Positions 1-6,259 of a DNA stretch of 6,781 nt are shown piece by piece; the stretch's first letter is position 1, and each line of letters opens with the position of its first letter. The position numbers and the translations under genes are program-made. The stretch comes from Acetobacteraceae bacterium (GTDB lineage: Bacteria > Pseudomonadota > Alphaproteobacteria > Acetobacterales > Acetobacteraceae): NCBI GenBank assembly GCA_030039695.1, contig JASHVB010000740.1, positions 1-6,781 on the forward strand, read 5' to 3'. The notes under the pieces were generated by a model that was not told where the DNA came from, ran no database searches, and saw only the letters and a program-made list of their open reading frames with translations.

Positions 1-1
1 C

Positions 2-127
2 GTCTTTATGCCGTATGTTGGCGGCGTCACCGCTTACAAGAAGAAGTGCGACGAGGTCGCGGCCAACGGATACCAGGGCTTCCGCTTTGGAGCGAGCCAC
101 CAGGACCAGCGAGCTGCGGCTGATTGA
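2..127 (+). CDS. C-terminal fragment of a probable Baeyer-Villiger-type flavin monooxygenase (partial, 5' end outside window)
   Basis: An open frame runs from the window edge (codons beginning GTC at base 2) to TGA at 125-127, giving 41 residues with no start codon in the window. It contains MPYVGGVTAYKKKCDE followed by VAANGYQGF. From memory, this pattern (aromatic/Pro-Tyr-x-Gly-Gly, then a basic stretch, Cys-Asp-Glu-x-x-Ala-x-x-Gly-Tyr-x-Gly-Phe) is typical of the extreme C terminus of cyclohexanone-monooxygenase-like, FAD- and NADPH-dependent Baeyer-Villiger enzymes, which insert oxygen next to a ketone to make esters or lactones. The FAD and NADPH Rossmann motifs would lie upstream, so cofactor use cannot be verified. 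The residues after GYQGF are low-complexity and look like an ordinary variable tail. The gene converges on the RND operon. The family call rests on a short segment, so another flavin-containing monooxygenase subclass remains possible. Confidence 0.55.
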   Translation, partial: VFMPYVGGVTAYKKKCDEVAANGYQGFRFGASHQDQRAAAD

Positions 128-143
128 TCGAGTACGCTGCCCG

Positions 144-159
144 CTCCCGCCATCGGGAG
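144..159 (+). terminator. Hairpin after the monooxygenase fragment, possible weak terminator
   Basis: CTCCCG and CGGGAG form a perfect 6-bp stem around a CCAT loop, beginning 16 bases after the TGA at 125-127. No T-run follows on either strand, so this is not a canonical intrinsic terminator. It may only mark the transcript end or be chance. Confidence 0.25.
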
Positions 160-249
160 GAAGTCGCGATGCCACCGAGAGAGTGGTAGTTTCGGGACTC
201 CGCTGAAGAGGCCAGCTCGTTCGCGCGGCTGCTCCCCAATCACCGGTAA

Positions 250-267
250 GGAAATTCACGGGTTTCC
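250..267 (-). terminator. Small hairpin downstream of the RND permease stop, possible weak terminator
   Basis: GGAAA (250-254) and TTTCC (263-267) can pair around an 8-base loop, 14 bases beyond the permease stop codon in the minus-strand direction. The stem is short and AT-rich, and only a broken T stretch (TTTCCTT on the minus strand) ends it. It is the only hairpin seen close to the operon end. The rest of the convergent gap at 160-249 shows no recognisable structure. Confidence 0.2.
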
Positions 268-281
268 CTGGCTAAGCTCGC

Positions 282-3200
282 TCACCGGACGACGTCCTTC
301 ACCGGCTCGGCTTTCGCCGCACCGCGCATCCGTTCCTCCAGCCCCTGGAACACCACGAAGAACGACGGCACAAACAAAACTGCGAGGCAAGTGGAGGCGA
401 GCATTCCGGTCAGCACGCTGATCCCCAAAGAAATCCGGGCTGCCGCGCCGGCGCCCGTGGAGAGGACAAGCGGCACCACGCCCAGGATGAATGCGAATGA
501 CGTCATCACGATCGGCCGGAACCGCGTCTGCGCCGCTTCCACCGCCGCCGCGACGATCGCCAGCCCGTCGTGCCGACGGCGATCTCGCGCCACCTCCACG
601 ATCAGGATCGCGTTCTTGGCCGAAAGTGCGATCAACAGCACAAGGCCGATCTGCGTATAGAGGTTGTTCGCCAGCCCCAGCGCGCCGAGCGCCAGTGCCG
701 GACCGGTCAGCGCCAGCGGCACCGCCAGGATCACCGACAGCGGCGCGATCCAGCTTTCGTACTGGCCGGCGAGGCACAGATAGACCAGCAGCAATCCAAG
801 TCCGAACACCAGATAGATCTGCCCACCGACCGCCTTCTCCTGATACGACATGGCGGTCCATTCATAACCGGTGCCGCGCGGCAGCACCTTGTCGGCGAGG
901 TCCTCCATGATCAACATCGCCTGGCCAGAACTGTAGCCGGTCGCCGGCGCACCGACGATCGATGCAGACGGATACAAATTGTATAATGTGATCAGTGCCG
1001 GGCCCACCGTCGGTCGCACACGCACCACCGCACCGAGCGGCACCATCTGACCGCCCCGGCCGCGCACTGTAAGCTGCAGAATATCGTCCATGTTCAACCG
1101 GAACCGCGAATCGGCCTGCACATAGACCTGGAAGGTGCGGCCGAATTTGTTGAACTGGTTGACGTAGCTGGAACCCACATACTCCGACAGGGTCGCGAAT
1201 ACGTCGCCCACCGATACGCCGAGCGCCTCGGCCTTGCTACGATCCACCAGCACCTCGACCTGAGGCACGGCGGCGCGGAACGTGCTGACCAGGTGCTGCA
1301 GCCCCGGCTGACCAGCGGCGTCGTCCAACACCGTGCGGGTGACGCGCTCCAGCTTCGCGAAATCGTCGCTGCCGTCGCGTTGCTCGATCATCATCGTGAA
1401 GCCGCTGGCATTGCCGATGCCCTGAATCGGCGGCGGGATGATGACAAACGCCGACGCGTCGGTGATCTTGTCCAGCTTCGCTTGCAGATGTTGGTAGATG
1501 TCGCGCAGGCCCTCTCCCTTGCCACGCAGCGACCAGTCCTTCAGCACGACATAAACGGCGCCAGCGGAGACAAGCGAGGCGTTGTTGTCCAGTGGCGAGA
1601 CGCCGGCGATCTCGATTGCCTGTTCCACGCCTGGCGTCGTGCGCGCAATGGCGGTGGCCTTGGCGAGAACTGCATTGGTGCGTTCCAAAGAGGCACCGTC
1701 CGGCAGTTGCAGGCCAAGCACGAGATAACCCTGGTCCTCGATCGGGATGAACGCGGTCGGCAGCCGCGCAATGCCCCACACGCCCAGCGCCCCCGCAATC
1801 AACGCCAGCAATACCATGGACCGCGCACGGCGTGTCATGCGGCCAATCAGCGCAGTGTAGCCTCGCTCCAGCGGCGTGTAGGCGCGGTCGAAAGCCCGGA
1901 ACAGGATGTTACGCTGTGAAACCGGTCTCGGCGGGCGCAGCCAAAGCGCGCATTGCGTCGGCTTCAGCGTCGCGGCGTTAATCGCCGACAAGAGCGCGGT
2001 GGCGGCGATCACGATGGCGAACTGGGCGTACATGCGCCCGGTGAGGCCGGGCAAGAACGCGGCCGGCACGAACACCGACATCAGTACCAGGGTAATGCCG
2101 ATGATCGGGCCGAACAATTCCTGCATCGCGCGCACCGCGGCATCATGCGCGGAGAGGCCGCGTTCCAGATGGTGCGTCGCGCCTTCCACGACCACGATTG
2201 CGTCGTCCACCACGATGCCGATCGACAGCACCAGCGCGAACAGGGTGGAGAGGTTCACGGTGAAGCCCAAGACCGCCATCAGCGCGAAGGCGCCGATGAT
2301 CGTTACCGGCACCGTGGTGGCCGGTACGAGAGTGGCGCGCCAGTCCTGCAGAAATAGCATGATGACGATCAGGACCAACACCGCAGCCTCGATCAGCGTG
2401 TGGTAGACCTCGTCGATCGAGGCTTTGACGAAGCGCGTGGTATCGAACGGGATATTCCAGGTGAGGTCTTGCGGAAAGGCGCGTGCGAGTTCCGCCATGC
2501 GGGCGCGCACCGCGGTGGCAACCGCCAGTGCGTTGGCGTCCGGCGACTGGAAGATCGCGATGCCCGCGGCCGGCTGGCCGTTGGCTCGGAAGGTCTGCGA
2601 GTAGGTCTGTGCCCCAAGCTCCACGCGGGCCACGTCCTTCACGCGCGTCAATTGGCCACCGGAGCCGTTGGCCGCCTTCACCACGATGTCACCGAATGCG
2701 GCAGGATCGGCGAGGCGCCCCTCAACATTCACGGTGTACTGAAACGCTTGGTCCGCCGGTGCCGGCGGCGTACCGACCTGGCCGCCAGTCACCGGCTGGC
2801 TCTGCGCCTGAACAGCGTTGATGACGTCTTGAGGCTCCAGTCTGCGCGCCTTTAATGTTTCCGGGTCCAACCAGATGCGCATGGAATACTGGCCGACGCC
2901 AAAGACGTTGACGTTGCCGACGCCGGGAATGCGCGCGAGCGAATCGACCAGATTGATGGTGGCATAATTGCTCAGGAACAGGCTGTCGTAGCGCCCACCC
3001 GGCGACGTAAGACTGATGATCTGCAAGATGGCAGTGGAGCGCTGCTGCACCACCACACCCTGCGCCTGCACCGATTGCGGCAGCGAGGCGAGCGCGCTAG
3101 ACACGCGGTTCTGCACCAGCACCTGGGCGGAGTTCACATCGGTGCCGATGTTGAATGTCACCGTCAGCGTATAGCTGCCATCGCTCGTGCTGGTGGACTG

Positions 3201-3437
3201 CATGTACAGCATGCCCTGCACGCCGTTCACCTGCTCCTCGATCGGCTGAGCAATGGTGTTCATCACAGTTTCGGCGCTGGCTCCCGGATAGCGCGTGGTG
3301 ACCTGCACCGTTGGCGGTACCACGTTGGGATATTGCGCGACCGGTAGCGAGGCGATGGCCACCATTCCAAGCAAGACCATGACGATCGCGAGCACATTGG
3401 CGAGCACCGGACGGTCGATGAAGAACCGCGAGATCAT
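282..3437 (-). CDS. RND-family (HAE1, AcrB/MexB-like) multidrug efflux permease, inner membrane
   Basis: This 1051-residue protein has the usual length of HAE1 pumps (about 1030-1060). These inner-membrane proton antiporters form a trimer that takes drugs, dyes, solvents or detergents from the periplasm and outer membrane leaflet and passes them through an adaptor to a TolC-type channel. It starts MISRFFIDRP, the standard family N terminus with TM1 at about residues 10-30. The first porter domain follows (about 31-340, including QYPNV and YPGAS), then TM2-TM6. QDWRATL is at 364-370, and the proton-relay pair D411-D412 sits in the TM4 motif VVDDAIVVVE. A second porter/docking half spans about 560-870. 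TM8-TM12 carry LSAKNAILIVE with K941, and R974-P975 with T979 in the RPIVMTS segment. These match the AcrB relay residues D407, D408, K940, R971 and T978. The ATG lies 4 bases past the adaptor stop with only a distant GGGAAG, which suggests translational coupling. Substrates cannot be read from sequence. No frameshift is seen. Confidence 0.97.
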   Translation of the reverse strand: MISRFFIDRPVLANVLAIVMVLLGMVAIASLPVAQYPNVVPPTVQVTTRYPGASAETVMNTIAQPIEEQVNGVQGMLYMQSTSTSDGSYTLTVTFNIGTDVNSAQVLVQNRVSSALASLPQSVQAQGVVVQQRSTAILQIISLTSPGGRYDSLFLSNYATINLVDSLARIPGVGNVNVFGVGQYSMRIWLDPETLKARRLEPQDVINAVQAQSQPVTGGQVGTPPAPADQAFQYTVNVEGRLADPAAFGDIVVKAANGSGGQLTRVKDVARVELGAQTYSQTFRANGQPAAGIAIFQSPDANALAVATAVRARMAELARAFPQDLTWNIPFDTTRFVKASIDEVYHTLIEAAVLVLIVIMLFLQDWRATLVPATTVPVTIIGAFALMAVLGFTVNLSTLFALVLSIGIVVDDAIVVVEGATHHLERGLSAHDAAVRAMQELFGPIIGITLVLMSVFVPAAFLPGLTGRMYAQFAIVIAATALLSAINAATLKPTQCALWLRPPRPVSQRNILFRAFDRAYTPLERGYTALIGRMTRRARSMVLLALIAGALGVWGIARLPTAFIPIEDQGYLVLGLQLPDGASLERTNAVLAKATAIARTTPGVEQAIEIAGVSPLDNNASLVSAGAVYVVLKDWSLRGKGEGLRDIYQHLQAKLDKITDASAFVIIPPPIQGIGNASGFTMMIEQRDGSDDFAKLERVTRTVLDDAAGQPGLQHLVSTFRAAVPQVEVLVDRSKAEALGVSVGDVFATLSEYVGSSYVNQFNKFGRTFQVYVQADSRFRLNMDDILQLTVRGRGGQMVPLGAVVRVRPTVGPALITLYNLYPSASIVGAPATGYSSGQAMLIMEDLADKVLPRGTGYEWTAMSYQEKAVGGQIYLVFGLGLLLVYLCLAGQYESWIAPLSVILAVPLALTGPALALGALGLANNLYTQIGLVLLIALSAKNAILIVEVARDRRRHDGLAIVAAAVEAAQTRFRPIVMTSFAFILGVVPLVLSTGAGAAARISLGISVLTGMLASTCLAVLFVPSFFVVFQGLEERMRGAAKAEPVKDVVR

Positions 3438-3441
3438 GCGG

Positions 3442-4605
3442 CTACGACTTCCCGGGCGCCGGCATGGCAGCGGTGATCGTCGTCGTTTCCGGCGCCACCT
3501 TCTCTCCCGGGACGGCCCGTTGCAGGCCGGAGACCACCACGCGGTCGTCCTGCTGCAGTCCTGTGGCGATCACCCGCAGTTCGCCGACGCGCTGGCCCGT
3601 GGTGACGGTGCGCTGATGCACCACGTTGTCCTTGTCCACCACGAGCAAGTATCGCCCGGACTGATCGGTGCCCAGTGCGGTCTCCGGCACCAGCAGCGAG
3701 ACTTCCTGCCGACTCGGCATCGGCACGCGAACGCGGGCGAAATAGCCGGGCAGCAACACATGATCCCGGTTGGGCAGGATGCCGCGCACCATCAGCGTGC
3801 CGGTGCTCTGGTCCACAAGCGGCGAGGCGTAATCGAGATGCCCATGATGCGGGAAGCCGGTCTCCGTCATAAGCCCAATCTCGACCGGCACCTTGTCGAG
3901 TTGCTTCGTGTTGACGCCGGCCTGCCGCAACGCTGCGCGGACGCGCAGCACGTCCTGCTCACTGATGGTGAAGCTGACGTAGATCGGATCGATCTGCACG
4001 ATCGTGGCCAGCGTGGTTGGCCCGTTGGCGCCGACCAGGCTGCCGACCGAAACCTGGTGCGCCGTCACCACGCCATCAAACGGTGCCGTGACGCGGGTGT
4101 AACCGAGATTGATCGCCGCCTGCGTAACACCCGCCTGATCATTGATTACGTTGGCACGGTTGCTATCGCGCGCGGCGAGTGCCTGGTCCACGGTAGAACG
4201 CGAGGAGAAATCGGTGCGGCCGAGCGACGCCTGGCGCTGGTATTCCGCATCGGTCTGCACCACCTGCGCCTGCGCAGACTGCAGTATAGCCTGCGCTTGT
4301 TGCAGCTTCGCCTGGTAGGGCGTCGGCTCGATGACGAACAAGGTCTGGCCGGTATGGACGACGGCGCCGTCAGCATAGTCGATGGATTGCAGGAAGCCCG
4401 AGACACGGGCGACGAGGTTCACCTGGTTGTAGGCGACGAGGTCGCCGGTGGCGTCGAGATAGGGCGTCACTGGGTGGCGCAGCGGCTGGGCGACGACCAC
4501 CTGCGGAGGAGGCGGCGCGACGAACGCGGTCTGCTGGCGTTTGCAGCCGGACGCCGCGAGCACGGCGACCAGCGTAACGAATGCCAGACGCCAGCCTCGC
4601 TGCAT
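3442..4605 (-). CDS. Periplasmic adaptor (membrane fusion) lipoprotein of the RND efflux pump
   Basis: This AcrA/MexA-type adaptor bridges the inner-membrane pump to an outer-membrane channel. The chosen ATG (4603-4605) gives 387 residues and an N terminus with basic residues, a hydrophobic stretch and the lipobox ASGC, with Cys21 as the predicted lipidated residue. GGAAGG lies about 7 bases upstream of this ATG. An in-frame extension to 4800 exists but puts 65 charged, non-signal residues before the lipoprotein signal, so I rejected it. Domains in order are: lipoyl half one at about 60-97 (RVSGFLQSI, then DGAVVHTGQTLF), a Gln/Ala-rich alpha-hairpin coiled coil at about 98-165, lipoyl half two at about 168-192 (YTRVTAPFDGVV), a beta-barrel at about 200-295 (IDPIYVSFTISEQD, then LPGYFARVRVP), and a membrane-proximal domain at about 300-370 (VPETAL, then VVVSGLQ). 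It is first in the operon, and its TAG stop lies 4 bases before the permease ATG. The C-terminal 15 residues are a Thr/Ala/Pro tail. Confidence 0.95.
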   Translation of the reverse strand: MQRGWRLAFVTLVAVLAASGCKRQQTAFVAPPPPQVVVAQPLRHPVTPYLDATGDLVAYNQVNLVARVSGFLQSIDYADGAVVHTGQTLFVIEPTPYQAKLQQAQAILQSAQAQVVQTDAEYQRQASLGRTDFSSRSTVDQALAARDSNRANVINDQAGVTQAAINLGYTRVTAPFDGVVTAHQVSVGSLVGANGPTTLATIVQIDPIYVSFTISEQDVLRVRAALRQAGVNTKQLDKVPVEIGLMTETGFPHHGHLDYASPLVDQSTGTLMVRGILPNRDHVLLPGYFARVRVPMPSRQEVSLLVPETALGTDQSGRYLLVVDKDNVVHQRTVTTGQRVGELRVIATGLQQDDRVVVSGLQRAVPGEKVAPETTTITAAMPAPGKS

Positions 4606-4885
4606 GGTCCCGCCTTCCAGATTGGTACGTTGCGTTACGGTCACATGCGCGCACGCTAGGCGAAACGGGCATGTTGCGGCAAGCGCTCGGTCTTCCGCGC
4701 GATGCGCGGGCATGGCTCCGGTTGTTGGGCCGAGAGTTCCAACGGCGCCGATCCTCTGATGATGGTCTGGACGCCTACTGATTAGTACGACGCGCGCCAT
4801 TCAAGACCAGGAGGCAGCGCCTGGCCCACACCAGCAACCCGCGCAAGCAGACGAATAGGCTCATCAGTTGCGCAAAACCGCCTAC

Positions 4886-4927
4886 CACGCGGGCGTGTCG
4901 TAATACCGTTGCTGCGACGGTAATATA
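4886..4927 (-). promoter_or_regulatory. Candidate promoter/operator of the RND efflux operon
   Basis: Two adjacent inverted repeats are present. The first, CACGC-GG-GCGTG (4886-4897), is perfect. The second, TAATACCGT and ACGGTAATA (4901-4909 and 4917-4925), matches at 8 of 9 pairs around a 7-base spacer. On the minus strand, TATATT (4922-4927, 5 of 6 matches to the -10 consensus) overlaps the right arm of the second repeat. A repressor bound there would cover the -10 and the start site, as TetR/AcrR-type regulators do at pump promoters. No good -35 is present at the expected spacing, and no regulator gene lies in the window, so this is a candidate only. Confidence 0.28.
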
Positions 4928-5090
4928 CGGCAAGTCATGCAGGCGAAGAGCGGCAGCATCGCCGCACTTTGGGCCTGCAAATAACGGCAATCGAGCCGCG
5001 GATGAGGGAACACAGGGAATCTTCACCAGCCCTGGAATCCGGTCATTACCTCTGGTCCTTTTCGCCGGTAGGCGGATGATACAAGGTGGC

Positions 5091-5121
5091 TGTCGCCGGC
5101 GGGCTCACGAGTCCGCCGACA
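5091..5121. terminator. Strong hairpin after the crotonase gene, possible terminator
   Basis: GGCGGGCT (5098-5105) and AGTCCGCC (5110-5117) pair around a CACG loop, with one G-U pair on the plus-strand RNA and one A-C mismatch on the minus-strand RNA. TGTC (5091-5094) and GACA (5118-5121) extend the stem across a 3-base bulge. It lies 33 bases beyond the crotonase stop in its direction of transcription. No T-run follows on the minus strand, so an intrinsic terminator is uncertain. It could instead be a processing structure or an operator. Confidence 0.35.
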
Positions 5122-5153
5122 CCAATGGACGCAGCTGTGGCGCCCAACTCGCC

Positions 5154-5972
5154 CTACTCACTAAACTGAGCAGAGCGCCACCTGACTGCGGCTGGCACAC
5201 CCTCGGTTGTAGCAAGCTGGCGGAACCGCTTACCAAGCTCAGTTGTCGTTGCATAAAGCGGGCCCACGACATCCAGCCCGGCGTATAGCGCGGTGCGGAA
5301 TCCAGCCGCGTCGGCGACGCGATTGACCGCGCGTTTCGTTGCGAAGAGTGCCTCGGGTGAGATTAGCGATAGGCGTTTTGCATACTTGAGGCTCGCCATC
5401 CGCAACTCGGCAAGCGGCACGATGCGATTGATCATACCGAGGTGGAGTGCGGTCTGCGCGTCGATCTGATCGCCGAAATACAGGAGTTCACGCGCCTTCT
5501 TGTAGCCAATGATCATTGGCATCACAATCGCTGGGCCAACCGCCGAAAATCTCACCTCTGGCTCGCCAAAAGTTGCGTTGTCCGCAGCGATTGTCAAATC
5601 GCATAACATTACAAGTTCGCATCCACCGCCGAGGACATGACCTTGCACCGATGCGATCACCGGCTTCTGCATTAGCCACGGCGCAATCTCGAATTCGAGC
5701 TGTGGCTGCAGATGTGCGTGTGCCTGGATCGGGTCACTGCGCCAGCTGTCGTCATCAGGGCTTTTGGCGCCGATATCATATCCGGCGCAGAAACTGCGAC
5801 CCTCCGCCCGCAACAGTACGACACTCGTCGCCGGATCGGCATCGGCGCGCGCGAAAGCCTCAGCCAGCGCATGCTGCAGCTCATGATTGATCGCGTTGAG
5901 CTTGCTTGCTCGATTGAGCGTGATGATACCGACCTTGTCGTCGACATCGTAAAGAACCAACGGGTCTGTCAA
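5154..5972 (-). CDS. Enoyl-CoA hydratase/isomerase (crotonase) family protein
   Basis: This 272-residue cytoplasmic enzyme has the usual length for crotonases, which act on acyl-CoA thioesters: hydratase, isomerase, hydrolase or C-C cleaving. The fold markers are VGIITLNRASKLNAIN at 14-29, the CoA/oxyanion segment RSFCAGYDI at 59-67, KPVIASVQGHVLGGGCEL at 103-120, FGEPEVRFSAVG at 135-146, and INRIVP near 181-186. Glu119 (GGGCE) and Glu139 (GEPE) match the two catalytic glutamates of classical enoyl-CoA hydratase (Glu144 and Glu164 in the rat mitochondrial enzyme), so water addition to a 2-enoyl-CoA is the best guess. The segment after Glu139 reads GPAIVMPMIIGYKKA rather than the usual PGxGGTxRL, which marks a divergent subfamily and leaves the substrate open. 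The start is TTG, chosen because AGGAGG lies 6 bases upstream and the protein begins exactly where the family does. It is divergent from the SRPBCC gene and upstream of the pump operon on the same strand, but 548 bases separate it from the adaptor, so co-transcription is doubtful. Confidence 0.92.
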   Translation of the reverse strand: MTDPLVLYDVDDKVGIITLNRASKLNAINHELQHALAEAFARADADPATSVVLLRAEGRSFCAGYDIGAKSPDDDSWRSDPIQAHAHLQPQLEFEIAPWLMQKPVIASVQGHVLGGGCELVMLCDLTIAADNATFGEPEVRFSAVGPAIVMPMIIGYKKARELLYFGDQIDAQTALHLGMINRIVPLAELRMASLKYAKRLSLISPEALFATKRAVNRVADAAGFRTALYAGLDVVGPLYATTTELGKRFRQLATTEGVPAAVRWRSAQFSE

Positions 5973-5978
5973 GGTCCA

Positions 5979-5984
5979 CCTCCT
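5979..5984 (-). promoter_or_regulatory. Shine-Dalgarno site that fixes a TTG start for the crotonase gene
   Basis: CCTCCT on the plus strand gives a perfect AGGAGG on the minus strand, 6 bases before the TTG at 5970-5972. No ATG or GTG in this frame is better placed. I found no convincing -10/-35 pair for this gene in 5985-6120. Confidence 0.8.
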
Positions 5985-6076
5985 GAGACAGCGCTGCGTG
6001 CCAGTCCATCGCTAGAGCCTAATCCGTCGCGGATGTGCCTGACCAGAGCAATGCCACAGGCCCGGTAACAGGCGCT

Positions 6077-6118
6077 CTTTGCGTCTTCTGGAAGATGCAA
6101 AGTCAGTCGACTGAAGAC
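6077..6118. promoter_or_regulatory. Two abutting palindromes in the divergent intergenic region, candidate operators
   Basis: The half-sites CTTTGCGTCTTC (6077-6088) and GAAGATGCAAAG (6091-6102) are complementary at 11 of 12 positions around a central TG, giving a 26-base near-perfect palindrome. Directly abutting it, TCAGTCGACTGA (6103-6114) is a perfect 12-base palindrome. GTCTTC (6083-6088) also has a perfect partner GAAGAC at 6113-6118, so two alternative pairings are possible. The site lies about 105 bases upstream of the crotonase start and about 158 upstream of the SRPBCC start, well placed for a regulator controlling both genes. The size suits a dimeric helix-turn-helix protein. No regulator is encoded in the window. 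Confidence 0.4.
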
Positions 6119-6184
6119 AAGGCAGAGCAAACTATCATAGACGGTACGACCTCGCCCCTCTCGCTCGCCAGTGGCATGCGTGCA

Positions 6185-6214
6185 TTGACCACTCGCGAGC
6201 AGCGCTCCCAATAT
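6185..6214 (+). promoter_or_regulatory. Weak candidate promoter for the SRPBCC gene
   Basis: TTGACC (6185-6190, 5 of 6 matches to the -35 consensus) is followed after 18 bases by CAATAT (6209-6214, 3 of 6 matches to the -10 consensus). Transcription would start near 6221, giving a leader of about 40 bases to the ATG at 6260. The -35 is good but the -10 is poor. Confidence 0.2.
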
Positions 6215-6259
6215 GTTATCACTATGGAACATCCGTTGACGGCTTGTTCAGGACTCGAT

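Larger units (their letters stand above)
4606..5153. other. 548-base intergenic region upstream of the efflux operon and downstream of the crotonase gene
   Basis: I find no convincing gene here. An 83-codon minus-strand frame (4775-5026, GTG start) has no clear ribosome site and no recognisable motif. The region holds several inverted repeats. CCGCGC-GAT-GCGCGG is a perfect 6-bp stem at 4695-4709. CCAGG/CCTGG arms lie at 4807-4811 and 4820-4824. A palindrome cluster at 4886-4925 and a strong hairpin at 5091-5121 are listed separately. If transcription of the pump starts near 4915, the mRNA leader would be about 310 bases. A weaker, closer promoter candidate on the minus strand is TTGCCG (4677-4682), 18 bases, then TAGCGT (4653-4658), which would leave a leader of about 40 bases. 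Confidence 0.6.

Noticed and set aside
256..861. A 201-codon minus-strand frame overlapping the permease 3' end
   Set aside because: It is an alternative frame of the permease gene, with Arg/Gly/Ala-rich composition and no motif.
3295..4659. A 454-codon open frame on the plus strand, opposite the adaptor gene
   Set aside because: It is entirely antisense to a well-supported adaptor gene, is rich in Arg/His/Gly/Asp as expected of GC-rich shadow frames, and shows no recognisable domain or ribosome site.
4606..4800. N-terminal extension of the adaptor to an upstream start at 4800
   Set aside because: The extension would place 65 non-signal residues before a clear lipoprotein signal, and the ATG at 4605 has its own GGAAGG ribosome site.
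4775..5026. An 83-codon minus-strand frame in the intergenic region, somewhat hydrophobic
   Set aside because: It has a GTG start with only a weak upstream purine stretch, no recognisable family, and it overlaps the candidate operator region.
5969..6232. An 87-codon minus-strand frame across the divergent intergenic region
   Set aside because: It overlaps the crotonase ribosome site and the palindrome cluster, and has no recognisable motif or ribosome site.
6035..6259. Longer versions of the SRPBCC gene starting at 6035 or 6224
   Set aside because: Neither has a ribosome site, the added residues show no domain, and the extension would run over the palindrome cluster. The ATG at 6260 has AGGA at good spacing.
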